Assembly: GCF_003111665.1 (NCBI RefSeq)
Contig: NZ_CP022188.1
Span: 1,674,001-1,738,000 of the forward strand
Reading direction: 5' to 3'
From: Parazoarcus communis
Lineage (GTDB): Bacteria; Pseudomonadota; Gammaproteobacteria; Burkholderiales; Rhodocyclaceae
DNA length: 64,000 bases
Program-made: the position numbers and the translations under genes
The notes under the pieces: generated by a model
The model's database searches: none
The model's input: the letters and a program-made list of their open reading frames with translations, nothing else
Told to the model about the DNA's origin: nothing
Shown here: positions 8,643 through 18,717 of the stretch, one piece after another
Position numbering within the stretch: the first letter of the stretch is position 1
Layout of the letters: each line of letters begins with the position of its first letter

Positions 8643-9099
8643 AGTGATGAATCGTGACCTGAACGCCGGTCTTGACCCCCAGGCGCTGGCCGAGCGCGTG
8701 CGCGATGGCATGTTCGAGCGCGACCAGGCTGCGCGTGGCCTCGGCATGACCTTTACCGATGTGGGGCCGGGGCGTGCGACGATGACCATGACCGTGCGCG
8801 AGGACATGCTCAACGGCTTTCGCATCTGCCACGGCGGTTTCATCACCACGCTCGCCGATACCGCCTTTGCCTATGCTTGTAACAGCGGCAACGAGATGAC
8901 CGTGGCTTCGGGCATCAGCGTGGACTTCATGGCGCCCGGCCGTCCGGGAGACGTATTGAGCGCAGAGGCACGCGAAGTCTCCGCCTCGGGCCGTACCGGC
9001 GTGTACGACATCACGGTGACGAACCAGACGGGCGAGCTGATCGCCGTGATGCGCGGCAAGTCTTACCGGATGAAGGGCCGGCCAGTGGTTGAGCTGTAA
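8635..9099 (+). CDS. paaI: PaaI hotdog-fold thioesterase
   Basis: A 154-residue hotdog thioesterase. The signature 'NGFRICHGGFITTLADTAFA' contains the HGG motif and the Asp/Thr region that polarises water in PaaI enzymes. It hydrolyses phenylacetyl-CoA and ring-hydroxylated derivatives, protecting the cell from CoA depletion when the pathway stalls. The start at 8635 overlaps the end of paaH by 8 nt, implying translational coupling. Confidence 0.93.
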   Translation: MSEVMNRDLNAGLDPQALAERVRDGMFERDQAARGLGMTFTDVGPGRATMTMTVREDMLNGFRICHGGFITTLADTAFAYACNSGNEMTVASGISVDFMAPGRPGDVLSAEAREVSASGRTGVYDITVTNQTGELIAVMRGKSYRMKGRPVVEL

Positions 9100-9159
9100 C
9101 GAATACAAAAATACAAGAACACCAGAATCAGATCGGACATAGAGGAGCAGGAGACAAAA

Positions 9160-10482
9160 ATGACGGTGAATACATATTCCCCACCCGAACTCGAGCCTAT
9201 CGAAAAGGCCAGCATCGACGAACTGCGTGCCCTGCAACTTGAGCGACTCAAGTGGAGCGTGCGCCACGCCTACGAGAACGTGCCGCACTACCGCAAGGCT
9301 TTCGACGACAAGGGCGTGCATCCGGACGACCTGAAGACGCTCGAGGATCTGGCGAAGTTTCCCTTCACCACCAAGCACGACCTGCGCGACAACTACCCCT
9401 TCGGGATGTTCGCAGTGCCGATGAACAAGGTGGCGCGGGTGCATGCCTCCTCCGGCACCACCGGCAAACCGACCGTGGTCGGCTACACGCTGAAGGACAT
9501 CGACACCTGGGCCAACGTCGTGGCGCGCTCGATTCGTGCCTCGGGCGGCCGGCCGGGTGACATGGTGCATATCTCCTACGGCTATGGTCTCTTCACCGGC
9601 GGCATGGGCGCGCACTACGGTGCCGAGCGTCTTGGCTGCACGGTGATCCCGATGTCGGGCGGGCAGACCGAGAAGCAGGTCCAGATCATTCAGGACTTCA
9701 AGCCCAGCATCATCATGGTGACGCCGTCCTACATGCTGACCATCCTCGACGAGATGGAAGCGCAGGGCATCGACCCCAAGAGCACCTCGCTCAGGATCGG
9801 CATCTTCGGTGCCGAGCCCTGGACCCCGGCGATGCGCCTGGCGGTTGAGGCCCGTGCGGGGATCGACGCGGTCGACATCTACGGTCTGTCCGAAGTCATG
9901 GGGCCGGGCGTCGCCAACGAGTGCGTCGAAACCAAGGATGGCCCGACGATCTGGGAAGATCATTTCTATCCCGAGATCATCAACCCGGAAACCGGTGAAG
10001 TCGTGGCGGACGGCGAGGAAGGCGAGCTTGTCTTTACGTCCCTGAGCAAGGAAGCGATGCCGGTGATCCGTTACCGCACCCGCGACCTCACCCGTCTGCT
10101 GCCGCCGACTGCACGCAGCATGCGCCGCATGGCCAAGATCACCGGGCGCTCGGACGACATGCTCATTATCCGCGGTGTGAACGTGTTCCCGACCCAGATC
10201 GAAGAGCTGATCTGCAAGATGCCCAAGCTGGCACCGCAGTATCTGCTCGAGGTCGACAAGAACGGCCACATGGACACGCTGACGGTGAAGGTCGAGGTCA
10301 ACGCCGAGGCCAATGTTGGTCGTCATCCGGAGCAGAAAGAGGCGCTGGCCAAGGAGCTCACCCATCACATCAAGGCCCTGATCGGTGTGTCGTGCAAGGT
10401 CGTGGTTGGCGAGCCGTTCTCGATCGAACGGGTGACCGTCGGCAAGGCCAAGCGCGTAGTCGATCGCCGGCCGAAAGAATAA
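9160..10482 (+). CDS. paaK: PaaK, phenylacetate-CoA ligase
   Basis: A 440-residue adenylate-forming enzyme that activates phenylacetate with ATP and CoA, the entry step. Visible motifs are the P-loop-like 'HASSGTTGKPTVVGYT', the aromatic-pocket/adenylate region 'DIYGLSEVMGPGVANEC', the 'RYRTRDLT' motif and the hinge 'GRSDDMLIIRGVNVFPTQIE'. The length is typical of PaaK. It lies 60 nt after paaI, with a good GGAG ribosome site (GAGCAGGAG) before the ATG. The gap holds no obvious terminator. Confidence 0.95.
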   Translation: MTVNTYSPPELEPIEKASIDELRALQLERLKWSVRHAYENVPHYRKAFDDKGVHPDDLKTLEDLAKFPFTTKHDLRDNYPFGMFAVPMNKVARVHASSGTTGKPTVVGYTLKDIDTWANVVARSIRASGGRPGDMVHISYGYGLFTGGMGAHYGAERLGCTVIPMSGGQTEKQVQIIQDFKPSIIMVTPSYMLTILDEMEAQGIDPKSTSLRIGIFGAEPWTPAMRLAVEARAGIDAVDIYGLSEVMGPGVANECVETKDGPTIWEDHFYPEIINPETGEVVADGEEGELVFTSLSKEAMPVIRYRTRDLTRLLPPTARSMRRMAKITGRSDDMLIIRGVNVFPTQIEELICKMPKLAPQYLLEVDKNGHMDTLTVKVEVNAEANVGRHPEQKEALAKELTHHIKALIGVSCKVVVGEPFSIERVTVGKAKRVVDRRPKE

Positions 10483-10542
10483 AGCATCTCCCGCGGCCAG
10501 CTATCCCGCTGTGCCGCTTGTGAACCCCACGAGGAGTCCACC

Positions 10543-11538
10543 ATGTACACACAGTCACTCAGCATTCCCGACGGCGACACCAAGAAGCCGCGCAAGGTCG
10601 AAAACCCCGAGTATCTGGCCGAGTTCAACGCCAAGATCGATGCCGGCGGCTTCATCGAGGCCAAGGACTGGATGCCCGAGGCCTATCGCAAGACCCTGGT
10701 GCGCCAGATCAGCCAGCACGCCCACTCCGAGATCGTCGGCATGTTGCCCGAAGGCAACTGGATCACCCGCGCACCCAGCCTCAAGCGCAAGGCCATTCTG
10801 CTGGCCAAGGTGCAGGACGAGGGCGGCCACGGTCTGTATCTGTATGCGGCGGCCGAAACCCTCGGCGTGTCGCGCGACGAACTGACCGAAGCGCTGCTCT
10901 CGGGCAAGGCGAAGTACAGCTCGATCTTCAACTACCCCACGCTGAACTGGGCGGATATCGGCGTGATCGGCTGGCTGGTCGATGGCGCGGCGATCATGAA
11001 CCAGATTCCGCTGTGCAAGTGCAGCTATGGCCCCTATGCCCGCGCCATGGTGCGGGTGTGCAAGGAAGAGTCCTTCCATCAGCGCCAGGGCTATGACCTG
11101 CTGCTGCAGATGATGAAGGGCACGGAAGAGCAGCGCGAGATGGTGCAGGACGCGGTCGATCGCTGGTGGTTCCCGTCGATCATGATGTTCGGCCCGCACG
11201 ACAAGGACAGCGTGCACACGGATTCTGCGCGCTGGGGCATCAAGCGCATCTCCAACGACGACCTGCGGCAGAAGTTCGTCGACGCCACGGTCAAGCAGGC
11301 CGAGGTGCTGGGCGTCGGCCTGCCCGATCCCGACCTGAAGTGGAACGAGGCGCGCGGTCATTACGACTTCGGCGTGATCGACTGGGACGAGTTCTGGAAC
11401 GTGGTCGGTGGTCATGGCCAGTGCAACGTCGATCGTCTGGCGGCGCGCAACAAGGCCTGGGACGACGGTGCCTGGGTGCGTGAAGCCGCAATCGCCCACG
11501 CCGAGAAAATGGCCGCGCGCGAACGTCAGGCCGCCTGA
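10543..11538 (+). CDS. paaA: PaaA, catalytic di-iron subunit of phenylacetyl-CoA epoxidase
   Basis: A 331-residue ferritin-like protein. Iron ligands are recognisable in 'HAHSEIVGM', '[13 protein letters not shown]' (ExxH) and '[15 protein letters not shown]' (ExxH). PaaA forms a heterocomplex with PaaC (structural), PaaB and PaaE (reductase) that inserts one oxygen atom of O2 into the aromatic ring of phenylacetyl-CoA. First gene of the paaABCDE run; GAGGAG lies upstream of the start. Confidence 0.96.
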   Translation: MYTQSLSIPDGDTKKPRKVENPEYLAEFNAKIDAGGFIEAKDWMPEAYRKTLVRQISQHAHSEIVGMLPEGNWITRAPSLKRKAILLAKVQDEGGHGLYLYAAAETLGVSRDELTEALLSGKAKYSSIFNYPTLNWADIGVIGWLVDGAAIMNQIPLCKCSYGPYARAMVRVCKEESFHQRQGYDLLLQMMKGTEEQREMVQDAVDRWWFPSIMMFGPHDKDSVHTDSARWGIKRISNDDLRQKFVDATVKQAEVLGVGLPDPDLKWNEARGHYDFGVIDWDEFWNVVGGHGQCNVDRLAARNKAWDDGAWVREAAIAHAEKMAARERQAA

Positions 11539-11610
11539 TCCAGTAACGGAATCGAAGCGCGGGCCCGCAAAGCACGGGCCCGACAGCACACACATTGAGG
11601 AGTGAGAGAC

Positions 11611-11898
11611 ATGGAACGCAAGGAATGGCCCCTGTGGGAAGTTTTCATCCGTAGCCGTAACGGCCTCGACCACAAGCATTGCGGCAGCGTGCACGCGCCG
11701 GACGCAAAGATGGCGCTGCAGATGGCACGCGACGTCTATACCCGTCGCCTCGAAGGCGTGTCGATCTGGGTGGTGAAGGCGTCCGACATCGTCGCCTCCG
11801 ATCCGGATGCCAAGCCCGAGCTGTTCGATCCGGCGGAAGACAAGATCTATCGTCATCCGACCTTCTATCAGCTGCCCGACGAAGTTAACCACATGTAA
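11611..11898 (+). CDS. paaB: PaaB, epoxidase subunit
   Basis: A 95-residue protein beginning 'MERKEWPLWEVFIRS'. The start at 11611 was preferred over a GTG at 11602 because GAGGAG lies about 12 nt upstream and the length then matches other PaaB proteins. PaaB bridges PaaAC heterodimers in the epoxidase complex. Its stop overlaps the paaC start (TAATG), indicating coupled translation. Confidence 0.95.
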   Translation: MERKEWPLWEVFIRSRNGLDHKHCGSVHAPDAKMALQMARDVYTRRLEGVSIWVVKASDIVASDPDAKPELFDPAEDKIYRHPTFYQLPDEVNHM

Positions 11899-12692
11899 TG
11901 GCGGACGACATGACGCAAACCTCAGTCCAAACCGTTGCCGCTTCAGCGGAACACATCGAATACGTGATGCGCCTCGGCGACAACGCCCTGATCCTCGGTC
12001 AGCGCCTGTCGGAGTGGTGCGGACACGCGCCGGTCATCGAAGAGGATCTGGCGCTCGCCAACATGGCACTCGATCTGGTCGGTCAGGCCCGCCTGCTGCT
12101 GACCCATGCCGGCAATCTCGAAGGCAAGGGCCGCGACGAAGACCAGATGGCCTTCCTGCGTGTCGAGCGCGATTATCGCAACATCACCATGATGGAAGTG
12201 CCGAACGAGGATTTCGGTCGCACGACGGTACGCAACTTCCTCTACAGCACGTTTCAGATCCTGCTGTGGCAGAAGCTCGCCACATCGTCCGATACCGAAC
12301 TCGCCGCCATCGCAGCCAAGAGCCTGAAGGAAGCCCGCTATCACTTCAATCACTCGGCCGAGTGGGTGATCCGTCTTGGCGATGGCACCGACGTGTCGCA
12401 TGCGAAGACCCAGGCCGCACTCGACTATCTGTGGCCCTACACCGCCGAGCTGTTCGCTGCCAACCCGACCGATGAAGCCGTTTCCGCGGCCGCTATCGGC
12501 CCGGCCTGGGGCGAGCTCGAGGCTGAGTGGGAAGCCATGGTGCTGCCGGTGTTCGCGCAGGCCACGCTGGTGGTGCCGGCGCGCACGCCGTTCAAGAGCT
12601 TCGGCAAATTCGGCCGTCACTCCGAGCACATGGGGCATCTGCTGGCGACCATGCAGTACATGCAGCGCACCTATCCCGGCGCGCAGTGGTGA
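11898..12692 (+). CDS. paaC: PaaC, structural subunit of phenylacetyl-CoA epoxidase
   Basis: A 264-residue ferritin-like protein with typical PaaC stretches: 'GDNALILGQRLSEWCGHAP', 'EEDLALANMALDLVGQARLL' and 'FKSFGKFGRHSEHMGHLL'. It is a non-catalytic relative of PaaA that stabilises the complex. The start overlaps the last base of the paaB stop codon; the 61 nt before paaD contain only a ribosome site. Confidence 0.95.
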   Translation: MADDMTQTSVQTVAASAEHIEYVMRLGDNALILGQRLSEWCGHAPVIEEDLALANMALDLVGQARLLLTHAGNLEGKGRDEDQMAFLRVERDYRNITMMEVPNEDFGRTTVRNFLYSTFQILLWQKLATSSDTELAAIAAKSLKEARYHFNHSAEWVIRLGDGTDVSHAKTQAALDYLWPYTAELFAANPTDEAVSAAAIGPAWGELEAEWEAMVLPVFAQATLVVPARTPFKSFGKFGRHSEHMGHLLATMQYMQRTYPGAQW

Positions 12693-12753
12693 GACGAAGA
12701 ATGGACAAGCCTGCTGCTTGCAGCGGCTTCTCCACACTTCCTGGAGATACACA

Positions 12754-13245
12754 ATGTTGACCGAAGACCAGGCCTGGAAGCTGCTCGACAGCGTGCCCGA
12801 CCCCGAAGTGCCGGCGGTATCGGTGGTGGAACTCGGCATCATCCGCGAGCTGCACTGCGCGGACGACGTGATCACCGTGGTGGTGACGCCGACCTACTCC
12901 GGCTGTCCCGCCACCGAGGTCATCGGGCTTGCGATTCGGGACACCCTGCTGGCCGCCGGTGTGGGCAAGGTCGAGCTGCAAACCCGGCTCGATCCGGCAT
13001 GGACCAGCGACTGGATCGGTGAGGCGGCGCGCGAGAAGCTGCGTGCCTACGGCATCGTTCCGCCGACCGGCAAGGCTGCGGTGGGCGGTGCGCAACCGAT
13101 CCATTTCGTGAAGAAGACGCTGACCTGCCCGCGCTGCGGTTCGAACGATACCGAGCGCCTGTCCGAGTTCGGCTCGACCGCGTGCAAGGCAACGTACCGC
13201 TGCAAGAGCTGCCTCGAACCCTTCGAATATTTCAAACCGATCTGA
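12754..13245 (+). CDS. paaD: PaaD, MIP18/DUF59-family protein for epoxidase maturation
   Basis: A 163-residue protein. The N-terminal DUF59/MIP18 domain carries 'DSVPDPEVPAVSVVELGII' and 'TPTYSGCPATEVI' (conserved Cys). The C-terminus has a zinc-ribbon-like pair 'CPRCGSND...' and 'CKSCLEPFEYFKP'. PaaD is thought to help assemble or insert the Fe-S cluster or iron centre of the epoxidase system. CTGGAG lies before the ATG at 12754; the upstream extension in this frame is antisense-free noise overlapping paaC. Confidence 0.93.
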   Translation: MLTEDQAWKLLDSVPDPEVPAVSVVELGIIRELHCADDVITVVVTPTYSGCPATEVIGLAIRDTLLAAGVGKVELQTRLDPAWTSDWIGEAAREKLRAYGIVPPTGKAAVGGAQPIHFVKKTLTCPRCGSNDTERLSEFGSTACKATYRCKSCLEPFEYFKPI

Positions 13246-13278
13246 TCCGCCCCACAAGACGGACACCGGAGACAAACC

Positions 13279-14346
13279 ATGACGCCGAAATTTCACCCGC
13301 TCACGATCGCCGAAGTGCGCCGCGAGACCCCCGAAGCCATCAGCCTGCGCTTCGATGTGCCCGCAGACCTGGCCGATGATTACCGCTTCGTGCAGGGGCA
13401 GCACCTCACGCTCAAGGCCAATGTTGGTGGCGAGGAGTTGCGCCGCTCCTACTCGATCTGTGCCGGAGTCGACGACGGCGAATTGCGCGTCGCGATCAAG
13501 AAGATCGGCGGGGGACGTTTCTCCACCTGGGCCAATGCCAGCATCAAGGCCGGCGACGTGATCGAGGTCATGACCCCCGAGGGGCGCTTTCATACCGAAC
13601 TCGATCCCGCGAATGCCCGCCACTACGTCGCCTTCGCGGCCGGTAGCGGCATCACCCCGATCCTGTCGCTGATCAAGACCACGCTGCGCGCCGAGCCCGA
13701 CAGCCGCTTCACCCTGATCTACGGCAACCAGCGTCAGGGCAGCGTGATCTTCTCCGAGACACTGGAGGATCTGAAAGACCGCTACATGACGCGCTTCACG
13801 ATGTACCACGTGTTCTCGCGCGAAGAGCAGGACGTCGAGCTGTTCAATGGTCGTCTCGACCGTGCCCGCGTGGCGAGTTTCCTCGACACCTTGATCCCGG
13901 CCGACACCATCGATGCCGCCTTCATCTGCGGACCCGGCGGCATGATCGACGAGGTCGAAGCCGGTCTGCTGGCCAGCGGCGTCGACGCGGGGCGCATCCA
14001 CCTCGAGCGTTTCGGTGTACCCGACAGCGGTCCCGCCCATCATGTGGAAGCGGGCGACGCACCGCAGGCACGGATCACGATCATCGCCGACGGCCTCAAG
14101 CGCGAGATGGATTTCCGCGCCGAGGATCCGTCCATCCTGGATGTCGCGCTGCGCGCGGGCATGGACCTGCCGTACTCGTGCAAGGGTGGGGTATGCTGCA
14201 CCTGCCGCGCCAAGGTCATCGAGGGCAAGGTTCGCATGGACAAGAACTACACTCTCGAACAACCCGACGTTGACGCCGGTTATGTGCTCACCTGCCAGTC
14301 CCATCCGCTGACCGAGCGGGTGGTCATCAGCTTCGACGATCGTTGA
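13279..14346 (+). CDS. paaE: PaaE, epoxidase reductase (FAD, 2Fe-2S)
   Basis: A 355-residue reductase. The N-terminal ferredoxin-NADP+ reductase-type module shows the FAD motif 'RRSYSICAG' and the NAD(P)-binding 'GSGITPILSLI'. The C-terminal plant-type [2Fe-2S] ferredoxin domain carries the cysteines of 'CKGGVCCTCRAKV' and 'LTCQSHPLTE'. It passes electrons from NADPH to the PaaA di-iron centre. Last of the five epoxidase genes; 62 nt separate it from paaR. Confidence 0.95.
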   Translation: MTPKFHPLTIAEVRRETPEAISLRFDVPADLADDYRFVQGQHLTLKANVGGEELRRSYSICAGVDDGELRVAIKKIGGGRFSTWANASIKAGDVIEVMTPEGRFHTELDPANARHYVAFAAGSGITPILSLIKTTLRAEPDSRFTLIYGNQRQGSVIFSETLEDLKDRYMTRFTMYHVFSREEQDVELFNGRLDRARVASFLDTLIPADTIDAAFICGPGGMIDEVEAGLLASGVDAGRIHLERFGVPDSGPAHHVEAGDAPQARITIIADGLKREMDFRAEDPSILDVALRAGMDLPYSCKGGVCCTCRAKVIEGKVRMDKNYTLEQPDVDAGYVLTCQSHPLTERVVISFDDR

Positions 14347-14408
14347 AAGGCGGCATCCCAGACGCGTGCGGGTGAGCGAACTCATTTGCACAGGAACGGA
14401 AGCGAACA

Positions 14409-15041
14409 ATGGCCAGGGGCAAATCTCCCACATTCGAGGTACAGCGCGGCGTCATCCTTCAGGAGGCGGCGCGGCTCTTTGCCGACAAGGGTTTTCACAA
14501 CGCGTCGATGGCCGAGCTGGCCAAAGCCTGCGGGGTGTCGAAGCCGCTGCTCTACCACTATTACAAGGACAAGGAAAACATCCTGTTCGACATCGCCGAC
14601 AGCTACATGGATCAGCTGCTTGCGATCGTGGCTGGGGTGGAGTCGCAGGACCTGGAGGCCGAGCCGCATCTGTCGGGGCTGGTCATGCGCTTCATGGAGG
14701 AATACGAGCATTCACAGAACCAGCACGTGGTGCTGGTGCAGGACGTGAAGTTTCTCCAGACCGCCCAGGAAGAATATGTGGTGGGCAAGCAGCGCAAGGT
14801 GGTGGCGGCGTTTGCCGATGCCATCGAGCGCGTCGAGCCCGGGCTCAGGTCGCGCAACCTCGACAAGCCGGTGGCGATGATCCTGTTCGGCATGATCAAC
14901 TGGACCTTTACCTGGCTGCGCTCGGACGGTCATTACACCTATGGCGATATGGCGCCGGTGGTGACCGCAATTCTGCTCAACGGCGTCAAGGGTTTGCTCA
15001 AGACTGAAATGCGGCCGGCAACGGCGGTGGAAAACGAATAG
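14409..15041 (+). CDS. paaR: PaaR, TetR-family repressor
   Basis: A 210-residue TetR protein with the N-terminal HTH 'RLFADKGFHNASMAELAKACGVSKPLLYHYYKDKENIL' at about residues 24-60 and a helical ligand-binding domain. Its place between paaE and paaJ, and the operator-like palindrome at 6176-6191, point to PaaR, which in related bacteria releases DNA on binding phenylacetyl-CoA. Being inside the regulated operon it would be autoregulated. The ligand assignment is inference. Confidence 0.85.
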   Translation: MARGKSPTFEVQRGVILQEAARLFADKGFHNASMAELAKACGVSKPLLYHYYKDKENILFDIADSYMDQLLAIVAGVESQDLEAEPHLSGLVMRFMEEYEHSQNQHVVLVQDVKFLQTAQEEYVVGKQRKVVAAFADAIERVEPGLRSRNLDKPVAMILFGMINWTFTWLRSDGHYTYGDMAPVVTAILLNGVKGLLKTEMRPATAVENE

Positions 15042-15092
15042 ACGCTGTCTGCCAGCACAGGCGCAGCGGCAACAATGACGAGGAGACACTCA

Positions 15093-16298
<1,206 letters not shown>

Positions 16299-16314
16299 TC
16301 TGCGATGTCGTCAC

Positions 16315-16337
16315 AATTCGTTAGTTTTTAACGAATT
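16315..16337. promoter_or_regulatory. Perfect 9-bp inverted repeat upstream of the transporter operon
   Basis: AATTCGTTA-GTTTT-TAACGAATT, 18 nt past the paaJ stop and 80 nt before the binding-protein start. It could be an operator for the transporter promoter or a weak terminator for the paa operon; an AT-rich TAATAAT stretch (about 16345-16351) follows and may be a -10. The lack of a T tract favours the operator reading. Confidence 0.4.
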
Positions 16338-16416
16338 AGGTATGTAATAATTTTGCGGCAGGTAACCGGGACACCTCAAGCCCGTTTACTCACATAAACC
16401 AAGAGGAGGAGACACC

Positions 16417-17565
16417 ATGAAGCTGAAGAACACTCTGCTGGCCGCCATCGGCCTCGCATTCGTCGCCACCGCAGCACAGGCCGACGTCAATGTAGGCGTG
16501 ATCGTGTCTGCGACCGGTCCTGCCGCGTCGCTCGGGATCCCGGAAAAGAACACGCTGGCCATGTTGCCGACGACGATCGGCGGGGAGAAGGTCAACTACA
16601 TCGTCCTCGACGATGCGTCCGACACCACCACCGCGGTGAAGAACATCCGCAAGCTGATCTCCGAGGACAAGGTCGATGTGGTGATCGGTTCCACGATCAG
16701 CCCGAACTCGCTGGCCATGATCGACGTCGCCGCCGAAGCGCAGACGCCGATGATCTCGATGGCAGCCTCCGCCCGCATCGTCGAGCCGGTCGATGACAAG
16801 CGCCGCTGGGTCTTCAAGACCCCGCAGAACGATGCGCAGATGTCGACCGCCATCGTCACGCATATGAGCAACAGCGGCGTGAAGACTGTCGGTTTCATCG
16901 GCTTCGCCGATGCCTATGGCGAGGGCTGGTACGAGCAGTTCAAGTCGGTGGCTGAGGCACGCAAGCTGCAGATCGTGGCCAACGAGCGTTTCAACCGTAA
17001 CGACACCTCGGTGACCGGTCAGGTGCTGAAGGTCATGTCTGCACGTCCGGACGCGGTGCTGATCGCCGGTTCCGGCACGCCGGCCGCCCTGCCGCAGAAG
17101 ACGCTGAAGGAGCGTGGCTATGCCGGCAAGCTGTATCAGACCCACGGCGTCGCCAACAACGACTTCCTGCGCGTCTGTGGCAAGGACTGCGAAGGCACCT
17201 TCCTGCCCGCCGGCCCGGTGCTGGTCGCGTCCCAGTTGCCCGACAGCGATCCGGTCAAGAAGGCGGCCATGGAATACATCACCAAGTATGAAGCTGCGCA
17301 CGGCAAGGGTTCGGTATCGACCTTCGGCGCCCATGCCTGGGATGCTGGTCAGCTGATGAGCGCGGCCATCCCGGTGGCGCTGAAGAAGGCCAAGCCGGGC
17401 ACCGTGGAGTTCCGTGCCGCGATGCGTGATGCCCTCGAAGGCATCAAGGAGCTGCCGGGCGCCCATGGCATCTTCAACATGAGCCCGACCGACCACCTCG
17501 GTTTCGACCAGCGTTCGCGCGTGATGGTCGAGATCCAGAACGGCACCTGGAAGCTGGTGAAGTAA
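16417..17565 (+). CDS. Branched-chain-type ABC transporter, periplasmic binding protein
   Basis: A 382-residue LivK-like protein with a Sec signal peptide (residues 1-22, ending AQA) and a type I periplasmic-binding fold: 'VNVGVIVSATGPAASLGIPEKN', 'VIGSTISPNSLAM' and 'TVGFIGFADAYGEGWYEQF'. AGGAGGAG lies just upstream. Being first in an operon directly behind the paa genes, it probably binds phenylacetate or a related aromatic acid; such liv-type systems accompany aromatic catabolic clusters in Azoarcus relatives. Specificity is inference. Confidence 0.88.
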   Translation: MKLKNTLLAAIGLAFVATAAQADVNVGVIVSATGPAASLGIPEKNTLAMLPTTIGGEKVNYIVLDDASDTTTAVKNIRKLISEDKVDVVIGSTISPNSLAMIDVAAEAQTPMISMAASARIVEPVDDKRRWVFKTPQNDAQMSTAIVTHMSNSGVKTVGFIGFADAYGEGWYEQFKSVAEARKLQIVANERFNRNDTSVTGQVLKVMSARPDAVLIAGSGTPAALPQKTLKERGYAGKLYQTHGVANNDFLRVCGKDCEGTFLPAGPVLVASQLPDSDPVKKAAMEYITKYEAAHGKGSVSTFGAHAWDAGQLMSAAIPVALKKAKPGTVEFRAAMRDALEGIKELPGAHGIFNMSPTDHLGFDQRSRVMVEIQNGTWKLVK

Positions 17566-17575
17566 GTCGCTGATC

Positions 17576-17604
17576 CGGCGCAGGGGCTTTCTGCTCCTGC
17601 GCCG
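17576..17604 (+). other. Intra-operon hairpin between binding protein and permease
   Basis: CGGCGCAGG, an 11-nt loop, then CCTGCGCCG: a perfect 9-bp stem without a U tract, 10 nt after the binding-protein stop. Hairpins at this position in ABC operons commonly stabilise the upstream mRNA and give excess binding protein. Confidence 0.55.
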
Positions 17605-17679
17605 CATACCAAACCGATAGAGAACCAAGTCTGCGAGCTGCACCGACCGCCCTGGGCGACGGTGGGGCAGGAGTTCGTC

Positions 17680-18717
17680 ATGGATTTTCAGATAGCGCTG
17701 TTGCTGGGACAGGACGGCATTACCAACGGAGCGATCTACGCCTTGCTGGCGCTGGCCCTGGTGCTGGTGTTTGCAGTGACGCGGGTGATCTTCATTCCCC
17801 AGGGCGAATTCGTCGCCTATGGCGCGCTGACGCTTGCGATGCTGCAGGGCGGGGCGATCCCGGCCACGGTGTGGCTGCTGGTGATCATGGGCGCGCTGAC
17901 GGCGGCGATCGACGGCAGTGCGGCGCTGCGCTCGGGGCAGACGAAGAAGCTGACCGGTGTGCTGGGCTGGAACCTGGCCTACCCGCTGGGGCTGGCCGGC
18001 CTGCTCGCGGCGCTGCCGCTGAAGGAACTGCCGATGCTCGCGCAGGTGCTACTGGCGCTGGCCGTGGTGGTGCCGATGGGGCCGCTGATGTACCGCCTGG
18101 TGTTTCAGCCGATTGCCGCGGCACCCGTGCTGATTCTGCTGATCGTGTCGGTCGCCACCCACGTGGCCATGGTCGGGCTGGGCCTGCTGTTCTTCGGTGC
18201 CGAAGGCCAGCGTACGCCGCCCTTCAGTGATGCGCGCTTCGAAGTCGGCCCGCTGCTGGTGTCGGGGCAGACGATCTGGGTCATCCTCGCCTCGCTCGCG
18301 CTCATCGTCGCGCTCTACCTGTTCTTCGAACGCACCATCTACGGCAAGGCCTTGCGTGCCACCGCGATCAACCGCGTCGGTGCGCAGCTGATGGGGATCT
18401 CGCCTTCGCTCGCAGGCAAGCTCACCTTCGTGCTGGCCGCCTTCATCGGTGCGCTGTCGGGTGTGCTGATCGCACCGATCACCACCATCTACTACGACAC
18501 CGGCTTCCTGATCGGCCTCAAGGGCTTCGTCGCCGCCATTATCGGCGGACTGGGCAGCTATCCGATCGCCGCCGTCGGCGCCGTGCTGGTGGGCCTGCTC
18601 GAAGCCTTCTCGTCCTTCTGGGCCAGTGCCTACAAGGAAGTCATCGTATTCACCCTGATCATCCCCGTTCTCCTGTGGCGTTCGCTGACCAGCCACCATA
18701 TGGAGGAGGAAGAATGA
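17680..18717 (+). CDS. ABC transporter permease, LivH type
   Basis: A 345-residue polytopic membrane protein. ATG at 17680 follows CAGGAG with 6-nt spacing; a GTG at 17662 is less likely. LivH signatures: 'DGITNGAIYALLALALVLVF', 'VIFIPQGEFVAYGALT' near the N-terminus and 'AATAINRVGAQLMGIS'-like text plus 'GLKGFVAAIIGGLGSYPIAA' near the C-terminus. The insert 'DGSAALRSGQTKK' lengthens it relative to classic LivH. The stop overlaps the start of the next gene (ATGA). Confidence 0.9.
   Translation: MDFQIALLLGQDGITNGAIYALLALALVLVFAVTRVIFIPQGEFVAYGALTLAMLQGGAIPATVWLLVIMGALTAAIDGSAALRSGQTKKLTGVLGWNLAYPLGLAGLLAALPLKELPMLAQVLLALAVVVPMGPLMYRLVFQPIAAAPVLILLIVSVATHVAMVGLGLLFFGAEGQRTPPFSDARFEVGPLLVSGQTIWVILASLALIVALYLFFERTIYGKALRATAINRVGAQLMGISPSLAGKLTFVLAAFIGALSGVLIAPITTIYYDTGFLIGLKGFVAAIIGGLGSYPIAAVGAVLVGLLEAFSSFWASAYKEVIVFTLIIPVLLWRSLTSHHMEEEE

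Noticed and set aside
9096..9104. TAACGAAT-like string also seen near 16329 and 45708, as a shared regulatory motif
   Set aside because: Only 8 bp long, palindromic in one place only, and at unrelated promoters; expected by chance in 64 kb.
7894..10368. 824-codon open frame on the minus strand
   Set aside because: It is antisense to paaH, paaI and paaK, all clearly real; its composition (His/Arg/Gly rich) is that of a high-GC shadow frame and no domain is visible.
12592..14433. 613-codon minus-strand frame across the paaC-paaE region
   Set aside because: Antisense shadow of paaD and paaE, whose motifs are unmistakable.
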